This document shows positions 1 to 7,814 of a stretch of 29,539 nucleotides of DNA, piece by piece. The stretch lies in NCBI GenBank assembly GCA_964557375.1, contig CAZKZZ010000028.1, positions 1-29,539 on the forward strand, written 5' to 3'. The translations under genes and the position numbers were made by a program. Within the stretch, counting starts at the first letter, position 1; every line of letters starts with the position of its first letter. The DNA comes from CAZKZZ01 sp964557375. GTDB lineage: Bacteria > Spirochaetota > Spirochaetia > SPDA01 > CAZJBZ01. The notes under the pieces were generated by a model that saw only the letters and a program-made list of their open reading frames with translations, had not been told where the DNA came from and made no database searches.

Positions 1-48
1 ACTAAAATAAAAAAACTCCCAGAGAAAAGGAGGTCAAAACTCTGGGAG
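1..48 (-). terminator. Intrinsic terminator of the kinase-receiver-DnaJ operon
   Basis: A perfect 9-bp inverted repeat (CTCCCAGAG at 16-24, CTCTGGGAG at 40-48) encloses a 15-nt loop. Read on the minus strand, the stem is followed by a run of seven T and then ATTTT (positions 15 down to 4), which is the form of a Rho-independent terminator. It lies about 120 nt past the stop codon of the DnaJ-like gene, the last gene of the minus-strand operon. The loop also carries an AAGGAGGT motif on the plus strand, so the hairpin may have a second role. Confidence 0.6.
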
Positions 49-66
49 CATAAAAAAAGGAGGTCA
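25..66 (+). repeat. 12-bp direct repeat, each copy a perfect Shine-Dalgarno
   Basis: AAAAGGAGGTCA occurs at 25-36 and again at 55-66. The first copy is the loop of the 16-48 hairpin. The second sits 4 nt (AAGGAGGT to ATG) before an ATG at 69 that opens a 16-codon reading frame ending at 119 (MKKKSNHFIYNLYIFI). The peptide is hydrophobic and AT-rich, with no gene after it on this strand. I do not claim it is expressed. The rest of 67-168 is AT-rich with no other recognisable signal. Confidence 0.5.
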
Positions 67-168
67 TAATGAAAAAAAAATCAAATCATTTTATATATAA
101 TCTCTATATATTCATATAATTAAACAACAGAGGACAGAAAAGGTAACAAAAAATTTAGAAAAAATTCA

Positions 169-750
169 TTAAAAAAAAGATGAGACAGCGAATGTGATCT
201 GTAAATCTACATCGTTTAACCCAATTCTCTCCAAACCGTAACGGATGATGTCCCCGGTTTGGACATTTTCCGGAACCTGTATAATAACCTCTTCGTTCTT
301 TCGTACCGTTGCGAATCCCCCGCATACTCCGCAGAAAAACTGTTCCCAATAGGGGAGGCCTTCGCAGTGCGGACAGCTCTTCTCTACCGGTATTGGAATC
401 GTATATTGTCCTCCGAATGAAGCTTCTCGAGGGGAGAGTACCATCTCCAGGTTGAGCGTTCTCCGCCTCCGTCCGGACCACCCAGTACGATTTCTCCTTT
501 CAGTCTGCTTGGTCCGGTCATGAAAACCCCATTCGTCACCGGGAGAACTCCTCTCCCGATCATATTCAGTCCGTTTTTTTTCGTTACAGAGCGTATCATA
601 TGCATTCCGGGCCCGAATCAAATACTCACTGGCGCATCCTTCGTTGAGGTCGGGATGGTGTTCTTTTACTATCTTCCGATATGCCCGTTTTATCTCTTCT
701 TTGTCGGCATCAGGTGAGACCCCCAAAATCCTATATAGATTCTCTCCCAT
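169..750 (-). CDS. Compact DnaJ-like co-chaperone with one zinc site
   Basis: The protein has 193 residues. Residues 4-66 are a J domain with the HPD motif at 32-34, the part that stimulates DnaK ATPase. A short Arg-rich linker (about 67-97) follows. Residues 98-190 resemble the first C-terminal substrate-binding domain of DnaJ (FGGQYTIPIPVE, then VIIQVPENVQTGDIIR). Full DnaJ has four CxxCxGxG repeats between these parts. Here there are only two, CPHCEG (C126, C129) and CGVCGG (C140, C143), enough for one zinc. The second C-terminal domain and dimerisation tail are missing, so the protein is about half the usual length. The start ATG has GGGGAAG upstream and lies 2 nt after the receiver gene's stop, so the two are probably translated from one message. 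It is a DnaJ-family protein, but not the housekeeping DnaJ. Confidence 0.85.
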   Translation of the reverse strand: MGENLYRILGVSPDADKEEIKRAYRKIVKEHHPDLNEGCASEYLIRARNAYDTLCNEKKRTEYDRERSSPGDEWGFHDRTKQTERRNRTGWSGRRRRTLNLEMVLSPREASFGGQYTIPIPVEKSCPHCEGLPYWEQFFCGVCGGFATVRKNEEVIIQVPENVQTGDIIRYGLERIGLNDVDLQITFAVSSFF

Positions 751-752
751 TG

Positions 753-1139
753 TTACTTCCCCGTTGCCAGCCAGATATGTGTTTTAACGATCTGAATTAC
801 TGTTTTCGCATCAAACGGTTTTGTTATATAGGCTGCTGATCCGAGCTCTTTCCCGAGCTGCTTATCTTTTTCATCATCTTTCGCGGTAATAAAAATAACA
901 GGGATATCTTTCGTTCGTTTTTCCGCTTTGAGCTTTTTACATACCTCATAGCCGTCCATACCGGGCATCATGATATCCAGGAGGATGACATCGGGAATCG
1001 GTCCATTCTGTACGAGCTCGAGTGCCTCTTCTCCACTCGTAGAAATTGTAATCTTGTACGCGTCTTGAAGCATGCTCGCTAAGGTTTTTATGTTTGCAGG
1101 TGTGTCATCAACAATCAGTATGGTGGCTTTCTCTTCCAT
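753..1139 (-). CDS. Single-domain response regulator (CheY-like receiver)
   Basis: The 128 residues form one receiver domain with no output domain. The acidic pair is D11-D12, the phospho-acceptor D55 is in LLDIMMPGMDG, the switch Thr is T85, and the conserved Lys is K107 in TKPFD. It probably receives phosphate from the hybrid kinase encoded 7 nt upstream in the same operon, whose HPt domain could be the donor, and signals by protein contact. The DnaJ-like gene 2 nt downstream is a possible partner, which is inference from position only. No Shine-Dalgarno is visible before the ATG, so translation may be coupled to the kinase gene. Confidence 0.9.
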   Translation of the reverse strand: MEEKATILIVDDTPANIKTLASMLQDAYKITISTSGEEALELVQNGPIPDVILLDIMMPGMDGYEVCKKLKAEKRTKDIPVIFITAKDDEKDKQLGKELGSAAYITKPFDAKTVIQIVKTHIWLATGK

Positions 1140-1146
1140 ATATATA

Positions 1147-4100
1147 TTATAAATTCAAATCCAATTTGGTGACAACCGTATCTAAGATTTGACTTGCAGC
1201 CTTGAAATTAAAATCATCGAGGAGTGTGGTGATCTCCTCCGCCTCTCTCCTGCAGCCTGACTCGACCAACTGATTTTTTATGCTCGTAAAGATTTTTTCC
1301 GATTCAAAGTCATTTTCTTTTAGTGCCTGCTGCAGCGTTTTGATGACAGACGGTAAATCTTTACTGCCCGGACCGTTTCCGGTCTCCGGCTCGCCACCGG
1401 CACTTTCCCCCTCTACGCCGAGCTCTTTTTCCAACCCCTGCAGCACCTCTGTGAGCGCATCATCAGTGGCATCGAGAAGGGCCGGAAGCAGCTGCACAGT
1501 ACGGTCTCGAATTGCATTGTTCAATTCTTTTGCGTTTTCAAATACCCTCTCCGCACCGATATTACCGGAGACCCCCTTCAAGGTATGGGCAAGCCGTTCC
1601 GCAGTTTCATAATCTCCGGCATCGAGACGGTTTTGAATATCTTTGATGCTGTTCTTGTTTTTTACCAGAAAATCCTTGAGAAGTGTGACAATAAGCGCCC
1701 GGTTCCCGCCGAGGCGGCTCATACATTCACTGATATTTATACCCGGCAGGCTGTCCGGCAGCCGGGTCCGCCGGTCTTCGAAGAGGTCTTTACGGTCCCC
1801 TAACGAGGTTTGACTCTGCGCGGGAGTTTCCTGCCGTTTCTCGGAAAGGTCCCTCCTTTCAGCCGCCTGGGCAGGGTTGTTTATCCAGGACCGTAAACAG
1901 GTGAACAACTGGGTCGTATCGATCGGTTTCGAAATATAATCATTCATACCGGCGGCAATACATTTTTCCCTATCCCCTTTCATCGCATTTGCCGTCATTG
2001 CGATTATCGGCAACTGTTTAAACCGCTCGTTCTTTCTAATCAATTTGGTCGCTTCGAACCCATCCATTTCGGGCATCTGAATATCCATGAGAACTGCATC
2101 GAATTGATCGTGTTCGACAGCTTCCACCCCTTCTATCCCGTTATTCACCACGACCACCTCAATTCCGGCTGATGTCAGAATCTCTAGAGCCACCTGCTGA
2201 TTTATGTAGTTGTCTTCTACTAAAAGAAGACGGGAACCGCGGACCGCCTCCCGCCCAATGGACTCCCGGGAAATGAGCCCTTCAGAGAAAGCACCTCCTT
2301 GTTCTCCGTACGCGAACAGGCTTATAACCGTATCGAAAAGGGACGATTGTTTAATCGGTTTGAGGAGGAAAGCATCGATGAGCCCGCTGCCGACCTCCTC
2401 GATCTCTTTGCTGCTCCCGAATGCAGTCATCAGCACGATGGGTGTATCGGCAATAGCCTCTTCACCGCGTATCAATCGTGCAACCGCAATGCCGTCCGGA
2501 GCAGGCATCCTCCAGTCTAGTAAAACGATTTTAAACGGGTCTTCCTTCTGCCGAGCGGATAACAGTGCGGGAACGCACTCGCTCCCTTCGGCAATAGCAA
2601 CAGATTCACAGGAGATCTTCTCGAGCATCTCGGTAATCATCATCCGAGAAGATTCATTGTCATCGACTACCAGCACCTTCGTACCGGCGATATTCTCGGG
2701 AACGATGTGCTCTTTTACTTTTGCTTCGGGCTGTCTCTCAAAAACCCCGGCGAAATAAAACGTAGATCCTTTTCCGATTTGGGACTCGGCCCACAGTTCT
2801 CCGTCCATCAGCTCAGCAAGGCTTTTACAGATGGCAAGGCCCAATCCTGTGCCGCCGAACTTTCGTGATGTCGAACCGTCGAGCTGGGTAAACGAATCGA
2901 AGAGAAAGGGGACTTTCTCCTCCGGAATACCGATACCTGTATCACGGACCACAAAAAGAAGCCGGGCCTGATATTGATTCACATCGAGGACCTTGACCCG
3001 GAGTACGATCTCGCCCTGTTCGGTAAATTTGACCGCGTTGGAGAGCAGGTTGGTCAAAATCTGAGAAAGCCGTAGCGGATCTCCGCTTAGTGCTGCGGGC
3101 ACTTCTTTTTCAGCGGAAACCACCAGTTCTACGTTTTTATCTGCCGCTTTTGAACGAAACATATCACTCAACTGTTCTAAGAGATCAGTCAAGCAAAACT
3201 CCGTTTTTTCGACATCGAGCTTTCCGGCTTCGATTTTGGAGAAATCGAGAATATCATTGATAAGTCCGAGCAGCGATTTTGATGAATTATCGATTATATT
3301 CAGATACTCCCGCAGTTTCGGACCCGTCTGCTGTTTGAGGGCGAGTTGGGTCATCCCGATAATCGCGTTCATCGGTGTCCGGATTTCGTGGCTCATATTC
3401 GCTAAAAACTCACTCTTCGACCTCGTTGCGGCTTCCGCTTCCTCTTTGGCCGTGCGCATTTTTTCTTCGGCATTTTTGCGGTCGGTTATGTCCTGTCCGA
3501 TCGATATAATCCCCTTCGGATTTCCCCAGGCATCAAAAAGGGCCGCCATTCTGAAATCCGCAATAAACTCTTCCTCCTGTTTGTTCATTGCCTTGAACTC
3601 TGTCTCATCCTGAGTACCGTTCTTTATCAGTTTGGTATAGATATTTTTTATTTTTTTCTGCTCGTCGAGCGGAAAAAACTCGAGAAAATTTCGGCCGAGG
3701 ATAATTTCACTCAATTCGAAACCGAACAGTTCGAGTGCTTTCGGGGAGGCGTACGTGATCGTCCCTTTCACATTGGTAAGAAGAAATCCATAGGGGGATT
3801 CATCTATGATTTTTTGGTTGAACTCTTTCGCCTCATCCAACGTTTTTTCGGCAATTTTGATCAGGCTGTTGGATACGGTAAAAATGATGTACGCCATAAT
3901 GCAGCTCAAGATCAAAAAAACCAGATGAAAATCCGGAAATCCCCTGGTTATAGCGAGTTCCGCCTGTTCGAGGTGATAGGTGAGGATAAAAAAATCGCTT
4001 AAAAACACCGCACAGGAAAGTATGATCGCCGTGATTATTTGATATTTCTTCTGAGAGAACAGACTGAAGACTAGCAGTTCAAAAATGAGAATTAGTGTGG

Positions 4101-4476
4101 TTTCACTCACTGCAGATTCTACGAAGGGGAGCAGTTCCCTCCCCCCGATTTCCGCAAACGCGGGTTTCTGATACAGAATGCCGAAGGTAGTGCTGAGGAA
4201 AATGGTGATATAGGTGAGAAAGACAGCATTGACCGCTGCAACGGGCCTGTGTTTCCTGATAAAAATAACGGAAAGAACCATGGCGGCAGGTACTAAAAAA
4301 TTCGCGGCTATGGGGACAGGACTCTGTTTCCAGTAAAAAAAGGCCTGCAGAATAACAGGAATATAAAAGAAGAAGACAACGATATTGAACAGAAGCAGCG
4401 CTTCCATCTTCTTTCGGATGTGAAACGGTTCCGTCTCATAATCACTCAGGAAATATGATTTTATTTTCTTTAACAT
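1147..4476 (-). CDS. Hybrid sensor histidine kinase with PAS, two receivers and HPt
   Basis: The protein has 1109 residues. The N-terminal 25-205 holds about six membrane segments, suggesting an intramembrane sensor. A PAS domain (about 220-335) follows. The HisKA domain has H363 in MSHEIRTPMN. The ATPase domain has an N-box at 474-485, G1 DTGIGIP at 512-518 and G2 GGTGLGLAI at 541-549. Receiver 1 has D605-D606, D654 and K706. Receiver 2 has the acidic pair near 754-755, D798 and K850. An HPt domain carries H964 (AHTLKGVSGNIGA). A further helical tail (about 1040-1109), seen in some large hybrid kinases, ends the protein. All phosphorelay residues are intact, giving a complete His-Asp-His path with the free receiver encoded next as the likely terminal acceptor. 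The start has AGGA 5 nt upstream and a good promoter. The signal sensed is unknown. Confidence 0.95.
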   Translation of the reverse strand: MLKKIKSYFLSDYETEPFHIRKKMEALLLFNIVVFFFYIPVILQAFFYWKQSPVPIAANFLVPAAMVLSVIFIRKHRPVAAVNAVFLTYITIFLSTTFGILYQKPAFAEIGGRELLPFVESAVSETTLILIFELLVFSLFSQKKYQIITAIILSCAVFLSDFFILTYHLEQAELAITRGFPDFHLVFLILSCIMAYIIFTVSNSLIKIAEKTLDEAKEFNQKIIDESPYGFLLTNVKGTITYASPKALELFGFELSEIILGRNFLEFFPLDEQKKIKNIYTKLIKNGTQDETEFKAMNKQEEEFIADFRMAALFDAWGNPKGIISIGQDITDRKNAEEKMRTAKEEAEAATRSKSEFLANMSHEIRTPMNAIIGMTQLALKQQTGPKLREYLNIIDNSSKSLLGLINDILDFSKIEAGKLDVEKTEFCLTDLLEQLSDMFRSKAADKNVELVVSAEKEVPAALSGDPLRLSQILTNLLSNAVKFTEQGEIVLRVKVLDVNQYQARLLFVVRDTGIGIPEEKVPFLFDSFTQLDGSTSRKFGGTGLGLAICKSLAELMDGELWAESQIGKGSTFYFAGVFERQPEAKVKEHIVPENIAGTKVLVVDDNESSRMMITEMLEKISCESVAIAEGSECVPALLSARQKEDPFKIVLLDWRMPAPDGIAVARLIRGEEAIADTPIVLMTAFGSSKEIEEVGSGLIDAFLLKPIKQSSLFDTVISLFAYGEQGGAFSEGLISRESIGREAVRGSRLLLVEDNYINQQVALEILTSAGIEVVVVNNGIEGVEAVEHDQFDAVLMDIQMPEMDGFEATKLIRKNERFKQLPIIAMTANAMKGDREKCIAAGMNDYISKPIDTTQLFTCLRSWINNPAQAAERRDLSEKRQETPAQSQTSLGDRKDLFEDRRTRLPDSLPGINISECMSRLGGNRALIVTLLKDFLVKNKNSIKDIQNRLDAGDYETAERLAHTLKGVSGNIGAERVFENAKELNNAIRDRTVQLLPALLDATDDALTEVLQGLEKELGVEGESAGGEPETGNGPGSKDLPSVIKTLQQALKENDFESEKIFTSIKNQLVESGCRREAEEITTLLDDFNFKAASQILDTVVTKLDLNL

Positions 4477-4496
4477 AGCGGTCCTATCTTTTTGTC

Positions 4497-4525
4497 ATCA
4501 TATCCGGTCGACCTTATGCAATCAA
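4497..4525 (-). promoter_or_regulatory. Sigma-70 type promoter of the hybrid kinase operon
   Basis: On the minus strand TTGATT (4525-4520) is separated by 17 nt from TATGAT (4502-4497). The predicted transcript start near 4490 gives a leader of about 14 nt that includes AGGA at 4485-4482 before the ATG at 4476. Confidence 0.55.
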
Positions 4526-4571
4526 GGAAATAATTGACCAACCGGGGACATTTCCTGTAGAGTTTTTCTTG

Positions 4572-4667
4572 GTGCCTCAAACCTTGTTACACAGAGAAGT
4601 GTGTATTGAAGGTACTACCTTTGAAGGTTTTACCTTCAAAAAGAGAGCGTAACAAGGTTTGAGGCAC
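4572..4667. repeat. 96-bp element with perfect 19-bp terminal inverted repeats
   Basis: GTGCCTCAAACCTTGTTAC at 4572-4590 is the exact reverse complement of 4649-4667. Inside the 58-nt interior lies a second perfect hairpin, TTTGAAGGT (4620-4628), loop TTT, ACCTTCAAA (4632-4640). A further copy of TTGAAGGTA at 4606-4614 could pair with 4631-4639 instead. The right arm ends 13 nt before the deoD Shine-Dalgarno, so a transcript entering deoD from upstream would fold it in its leader. A 17/19 match to the right arm lies at 10701-10719. It could be a miniature repeat family or an RNA switch with two alternative folds. No transposase is nearby. Confidence 0.75.
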
Positions 4668-4691
4668 TACATAAGAAACAGGAGGAAGGCC

Positions 4692-5396
4692 ATGAGCATA
4701 CATATCGACGGAAAACGGGGAGATATTGCCGAGACGATCCTCCTACCGGGTGATCCGCTGCGGGCCCAATTCGTTGCGGACACCTATCTCGATAACGCAA
4801 CCTGCTACACCGCAATAAGGAATGTACTCGGATTTACCGGTACATACCGAGGGAAACCTGTTTCGGTGCAGGGCACAGGCATGGGCGTTCCTTCTATCTC
4901 CATTTACGCGCACGAGCTTATCAATGAGTTCGGTGTAAAAAACCTGATACGGATCGGCTCCTGCGGATCGATCCGCAGTGAAATCGGTATTCGGGACATC
5001 ATTCTGGCAATGACCGCCTCTACCGATTCCCAGACAAATAAACTCCGGTTCGGCGGGAGGGATTTCTCACCGACAGCCTCTTTTACGCTTTTGAAAAAGG
5101 CGTATGAACAAGCAGAGCAGAGCGGAATCAAGGTCGCTGTAGGAAACGTCTTTACAACCGACCTCTTCTACCATGATGATCCTGATTACTGGAAATTGTG
5201 GGCGGATTATGGCGTATTGGCAATAGAGATGGAGACAACCGCACTCTACACCATCGCCGCGCACTTCAACGCGCGCGCGCTTACCCTTCTCACGGTGAGC
5301 GACAACATCTTGACCGGAGAGAAAATAACAGCCGAGGAACGTGAGCAGAGTTTTACAGATATGATCGAATTAGCGCTTTCTTCGCTCGGTCAATGA
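4692..5396 (+). CDS. deoD: Purine nucleoside phosphorylase, DeoD type
   Basis: The 234-residue enzyme cleaves purine (deoxy)nucleosides with phosphate to a base and (deoxy)ribose 1-phosphate, in cytosolic salvage; the DeoD type is hexameric. Family marks are the N-terminal HIDG, GDPLRAQ phosphate loop (20-25), R43, GSCGS (89-93), EMETTALY (179-186) for ribose binding, and the catalytic D204 and R217, which fall at the same numbers as in E. coli DeoD (239 residues). The reading frame extends upstream to a TTG inside the 19-bp repeat, but I chose ATG 4692 because GGAGG lies 6 nt before it and the protein then starts like DeoD. No other nucleoside gene is adjacent. Its 3' end overlaps the convergent exporter gene by 27 nt. 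Confidence 0.93.
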   Translation: MSIHIDGKRGDIAETILLPGDPLRAQFVADTYLDNATCYTAIRNVLGFTGTYRGKPVSVQGTGMGVPSISIYAHELINEFGVKNLIRIGSCGSIRSEIGIRDIILAMTASTDSQTNKLRFGGRDFSPTASFTLLKKAYEQAEQSGIKVAVGNVFTTDLFYHDDPDYWKLWADYGVLAIEMETTALYTIAAHFNARALTLLTVSDNILTGEKITAEEREQSFTDMIELALSSLGQ

Positions 5397-7709
5397 GAGA
5401 ATAGCAGGCAGGATAATCAACGTTCCGAGCATCGCCGTCAGCAGAGCAAGGGCGACCAAAATACCGAAAAAGACAATCGGCTGAAAACTGGCAAAGGTCA
5501 AAACCAAGAATCCGGCTACGATCGAAAACGATGTAACCACGATGGGTCTGCCGGTATATTTCAGTGCCCGTGCAATGGCGGCGCGTAAATCCTCCGGGAA
5601 CAGTTCGCGCTGTTTTCTAAATTGGATGAGAAAATGGATGGAGTTGTCCACCCCTACTCCGATGACAACGATCGAAAACATCACCGTTGTCATATCCATG
5701 GGAATGCCGGCAACTACCATGAGTATAATATTGAGGGTGATACCGCTCAACAGGGGAATGAGCGCGTAGAAACCGAACCGGAGCCGGCGGAACGCCACGG
5801 CGGTAAGTATGAACACGAATAGTATGGAAAGAGCGGTGGCAAGACGCTGGTCATGTTTGATTGTTCTCGACAGGTAGAGGTAACGAAGGGCTTCGCCCCA
5901 AATCTCCGATTCGAGATGCTCAGGCAGATTGTCCCGGGCAGCCTCTTCCATCCTCGCGAGAAAATCCTTTAACTGCCTATCACTAATGACGGTTTTCTTC
6001 TCGTGATCGTACGCCCAGAGGATAAGGGTCAATCGGGAATAATCTTCGCTTATGAGCATTTTAATCCGCTCATCGGCTTCGGGGGTATCGGACAGAGCGT
6101 TGATGTACCGTGCGAGAAGCAGGATCAGCCCCTTCGTTTCCGGGACCTCTTCATTGCCGCGCATCAGTTTATTGAGCTGTTTGATGTACGTAGCTACGGA
6201 AAGCACTTTCGTAACATCCTTGTCCGCTAAGATCACCTCCTCGAAATCTGCCACCACCCCGAGATTCTCCGGATCGAGAAAATAATTTTCTTCACCCTCC
6301 GGTGCGGTAATGGTGATGTAGAACTCCTGGGTCCCCCCTATTGCCTCGGAAATAAACTTTGTGTCCCGTACCACCTTTTCCCGAGCGGGAAAGTAGGAGA
6401 TGACATCGGTCTTGTAGGTCAAATATCCGAAACAGATCACCGCGCCGATTACCATCAGAACGGCAAAACCGATAATCCATACCCGCCGGATGATGACAAA
6501 CGATCCGAGTTTTTCCAGAAGGGTCGCTAAAGGCCCTTCTACTACTCGGCTGCTCTGCTTAGATGTGGGCGCTTTAAAAAAACTGAGAGCAGCAGGGAGA
6601 AAGAAGAAAGAGAGGAAAGCACAGGAGAAAATGCCGATACTGGTGACAATACCGAACTCTCTCGTCGGCTCGAGGCTCGTTGCTAAGAGGCTGAACAAAC
6701 CGATAATCGTCGTCCCGGCTGCGAGTATTACCGTCTTATTTACCGCGAATACCGCCTGCACTACCGACTCTTTCCGCCTCTGAGGCGTATCGAGGGCAGA
6801 AGCCTCTTCGAGGTGCGACCCGGTTTCTCTGAAATATTGATTGAGGATGTGTATGGTATAAGAACTACCTAAGGTGAGAACAAGCGGCGGGGTAACAATG
6901 CTTACCACGGTAATGGTGTAACCTAAAAGCTCCATAATACCGAGGCACCAAATCGTGCCGAACACCACTACCAAAAAGCTGAGAAAGGAAGCCCGGAGTG
7001 CCCGAAAACTCAAATAGTAGATTGCAAGAATTACGGCCACCGCGAGAATGATGAGTTTGGTCATGTCACGGGCTAAGTATTTTTCTACGGCACTTATAAA
7101 CAGCGGGGTCCCGGTAAGATACACCGTATAGTGCGGTTCGAGCCGTTCCGTAATACGCTCTACCTCTTGATGAAACTCTGAGTGCCCCTCCATCGATACT
7201 GTCGGGAAGAATACACAGAGGACTTTACCGTTCTCGGAGACGACAAAACTCTCGGCAAAGGGATCTGTAAGAAGCCGTTTTTTAAATACCTCGAGCTCCT
7301 CTTCTGTCGAAGGCGCTTTCTTCTCCGGCGCCATGGGCGTGATCTTGAGCCTGCTTCCCGCTTTGCCGAAGGTAATCATGGTAAACGGATTCATGCTTTC
7401 ACTGAGCCGGGGGAGTGCCTCCATCTCTTCGATGACCGCATACAGGTCTTTAAGCTTTTCGATGGTAAACGGTTCCTCGCTTTCCACCGCCATGACCACA
7501 TAATTTACCAGTTTACTCCCTTCGGTGTATTTTTCGATGAGTCTCGTGACCGTTTCGCTTTCCGGAATCAGTTTTTCCACATCCGAGTTGATATTCACTT
7601 GAACAGCAAAATACCCGAGGAAGGCTGTTATACCAGCGAGAAGGATGATGACCAATGGCGCGTGCTTTACAGAAAAGCGCAGGAGCTGTTTCAGCGGACT
7701 TTCTTGCAT
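5370..7709 (-). CDS. RND/MMPL superfamily exporter (COG1033-like)
   Basis: The 779-residue inner-membrane protein has the duplicated RND layout: TM1 (about 18-37), an outer domain (38-215), TM2-6 (215-380), TM7 (about 408-430), a second outer domain (431-615) and a terminal helix bundle (622-775). The second half keeps GVGVDNSIHFL (684-694) with the membrane Asp D688 used for proton coupling. The first half has LTLGSSYTIHIL (278-289), a form without Asp that occurs in this subfamily. Members are thought to export lipids or hydrophobic compounds; no membrane-fusion or outer-membrane partner is encoded here. The frame opens at a TTG at 7718, but that TTG lies between the -10 box and the predicted transcript start, so I take ATG 7709. 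A divergent NAD-epimerase gene shares the promoter region. Substrate unknown. Confidence 0.88.
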   Translation of the reverse strand: MQESPLKQLLRFSVKHAPLVIILLAGITAFLGYFAVQVNINSDVEKLIPESETVTRLIEKYTEGSKLVNYVVMAVESEEPFTIEKLKDLYAVIEEMEALPRLSESMNPFTMITFGKAGSRLKITPMAPEKKAPSTEEELEVFKKRLLTDPFAESFVVSENGKVLCVFFPTVSMEGHSEFHQEVERITERLEPHYTVYLTGTPLFISAVEKYLARDMTKLIILAVAVILAIYYLSFRALRASFLSFLVVVFGTIWCLGIMELLGYTITVVSIVTPPLVLTLGSSYTIHILNQYFRETGSHLEEASALDTPQRRKESVVQAVFAVNKTVILAAGTTIIGLFSLLATSLEPTREFGIVTSIGIFSCAFLSFFFLPAALSFFKAPTSKQSSRVVEGPLATLLEKLGSFVIIRRVWIIGFAVLMVIGAVICFGYLTYKTDVISYFPAREKVVRDTKFISEAIGGTQEFYITITAPEGEENYFLDPENLGVVADFEEVILADKDVTKVLSVATYIKQLNKLMRGNEEVPETKGLILLLARYINALSDTPEADERIKMLISEDYSRLTLILWAYDHEKKTVISDRQLKDFLARMEEAARDNLPEHLESEIWGEALRYLYLSRTIKHDQRLATALSILFVFILTAVAFRRLRFGFYALIPLLSGITLNIILMVVAGIPMDMTTVMFSIVVIGVGVDNSIHFLIQFRKQRELFPEDLRAAIARALKYTGRPIVVTSFSIVAGFLVLTFASFQPIVFFGILVALALLTAMLGTLIILPAILSLTERRKR

Positions 7710-7718
7710 ACCGGGCAA

Positions 7719-7747
7719 ATCATAGAGGTTGCTCTAAGGAGTGTCAA
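7719..7747 (-). promoter_or_regulatory. Consensus promoter of the exporter gene, leaderless
   Basis: On the minus strand TTGACA (7747-7742), a 17-nt spacer and TATGAT (7724-7719). Transcription is predicted to start near 7712, about 3 nt before the ATG at 7709, and no Shine-Dalgarno is present. Confidence 0.65.
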
Positions 7748-7761
7748 CGCTGCCGGATGAA

Positions 7762-7790
7762 TTGCACCGAGAAAGAAAAGAGGGTAAAAT
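7762..7790 (+). promoter_or_regulatory. Promoter of the divergent NAD-epimerase gene
   Basis: TTGCAC (7762-7767), 17-nt spacer, TAAAAT (7785-7790). The predicted start near 7797 is followed by GGGAGG at 7801-7806 and the GTG start at 7815. The two divergent -35 boxes are only 14 nt apart, so one bound regulator could affect both genes. Confidence 0.55.
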
Positions 7791-7814
7791 CTCTGACATC
7801 GGGAGGTGGAGATT

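Noticed and set aside
69..119. 16-codon frame as a definite gene
   Set aside because: The ribosome site is perfect, but the product is tiny and AT-biased with no partner gene, so I record it only as an observation.
2210..2758. 182-codon plus-strand frame opposite the hybrid kinase
   Set aside because: It mirrors receiver and kinase coding sequence and its Ser-rich product has no domain.
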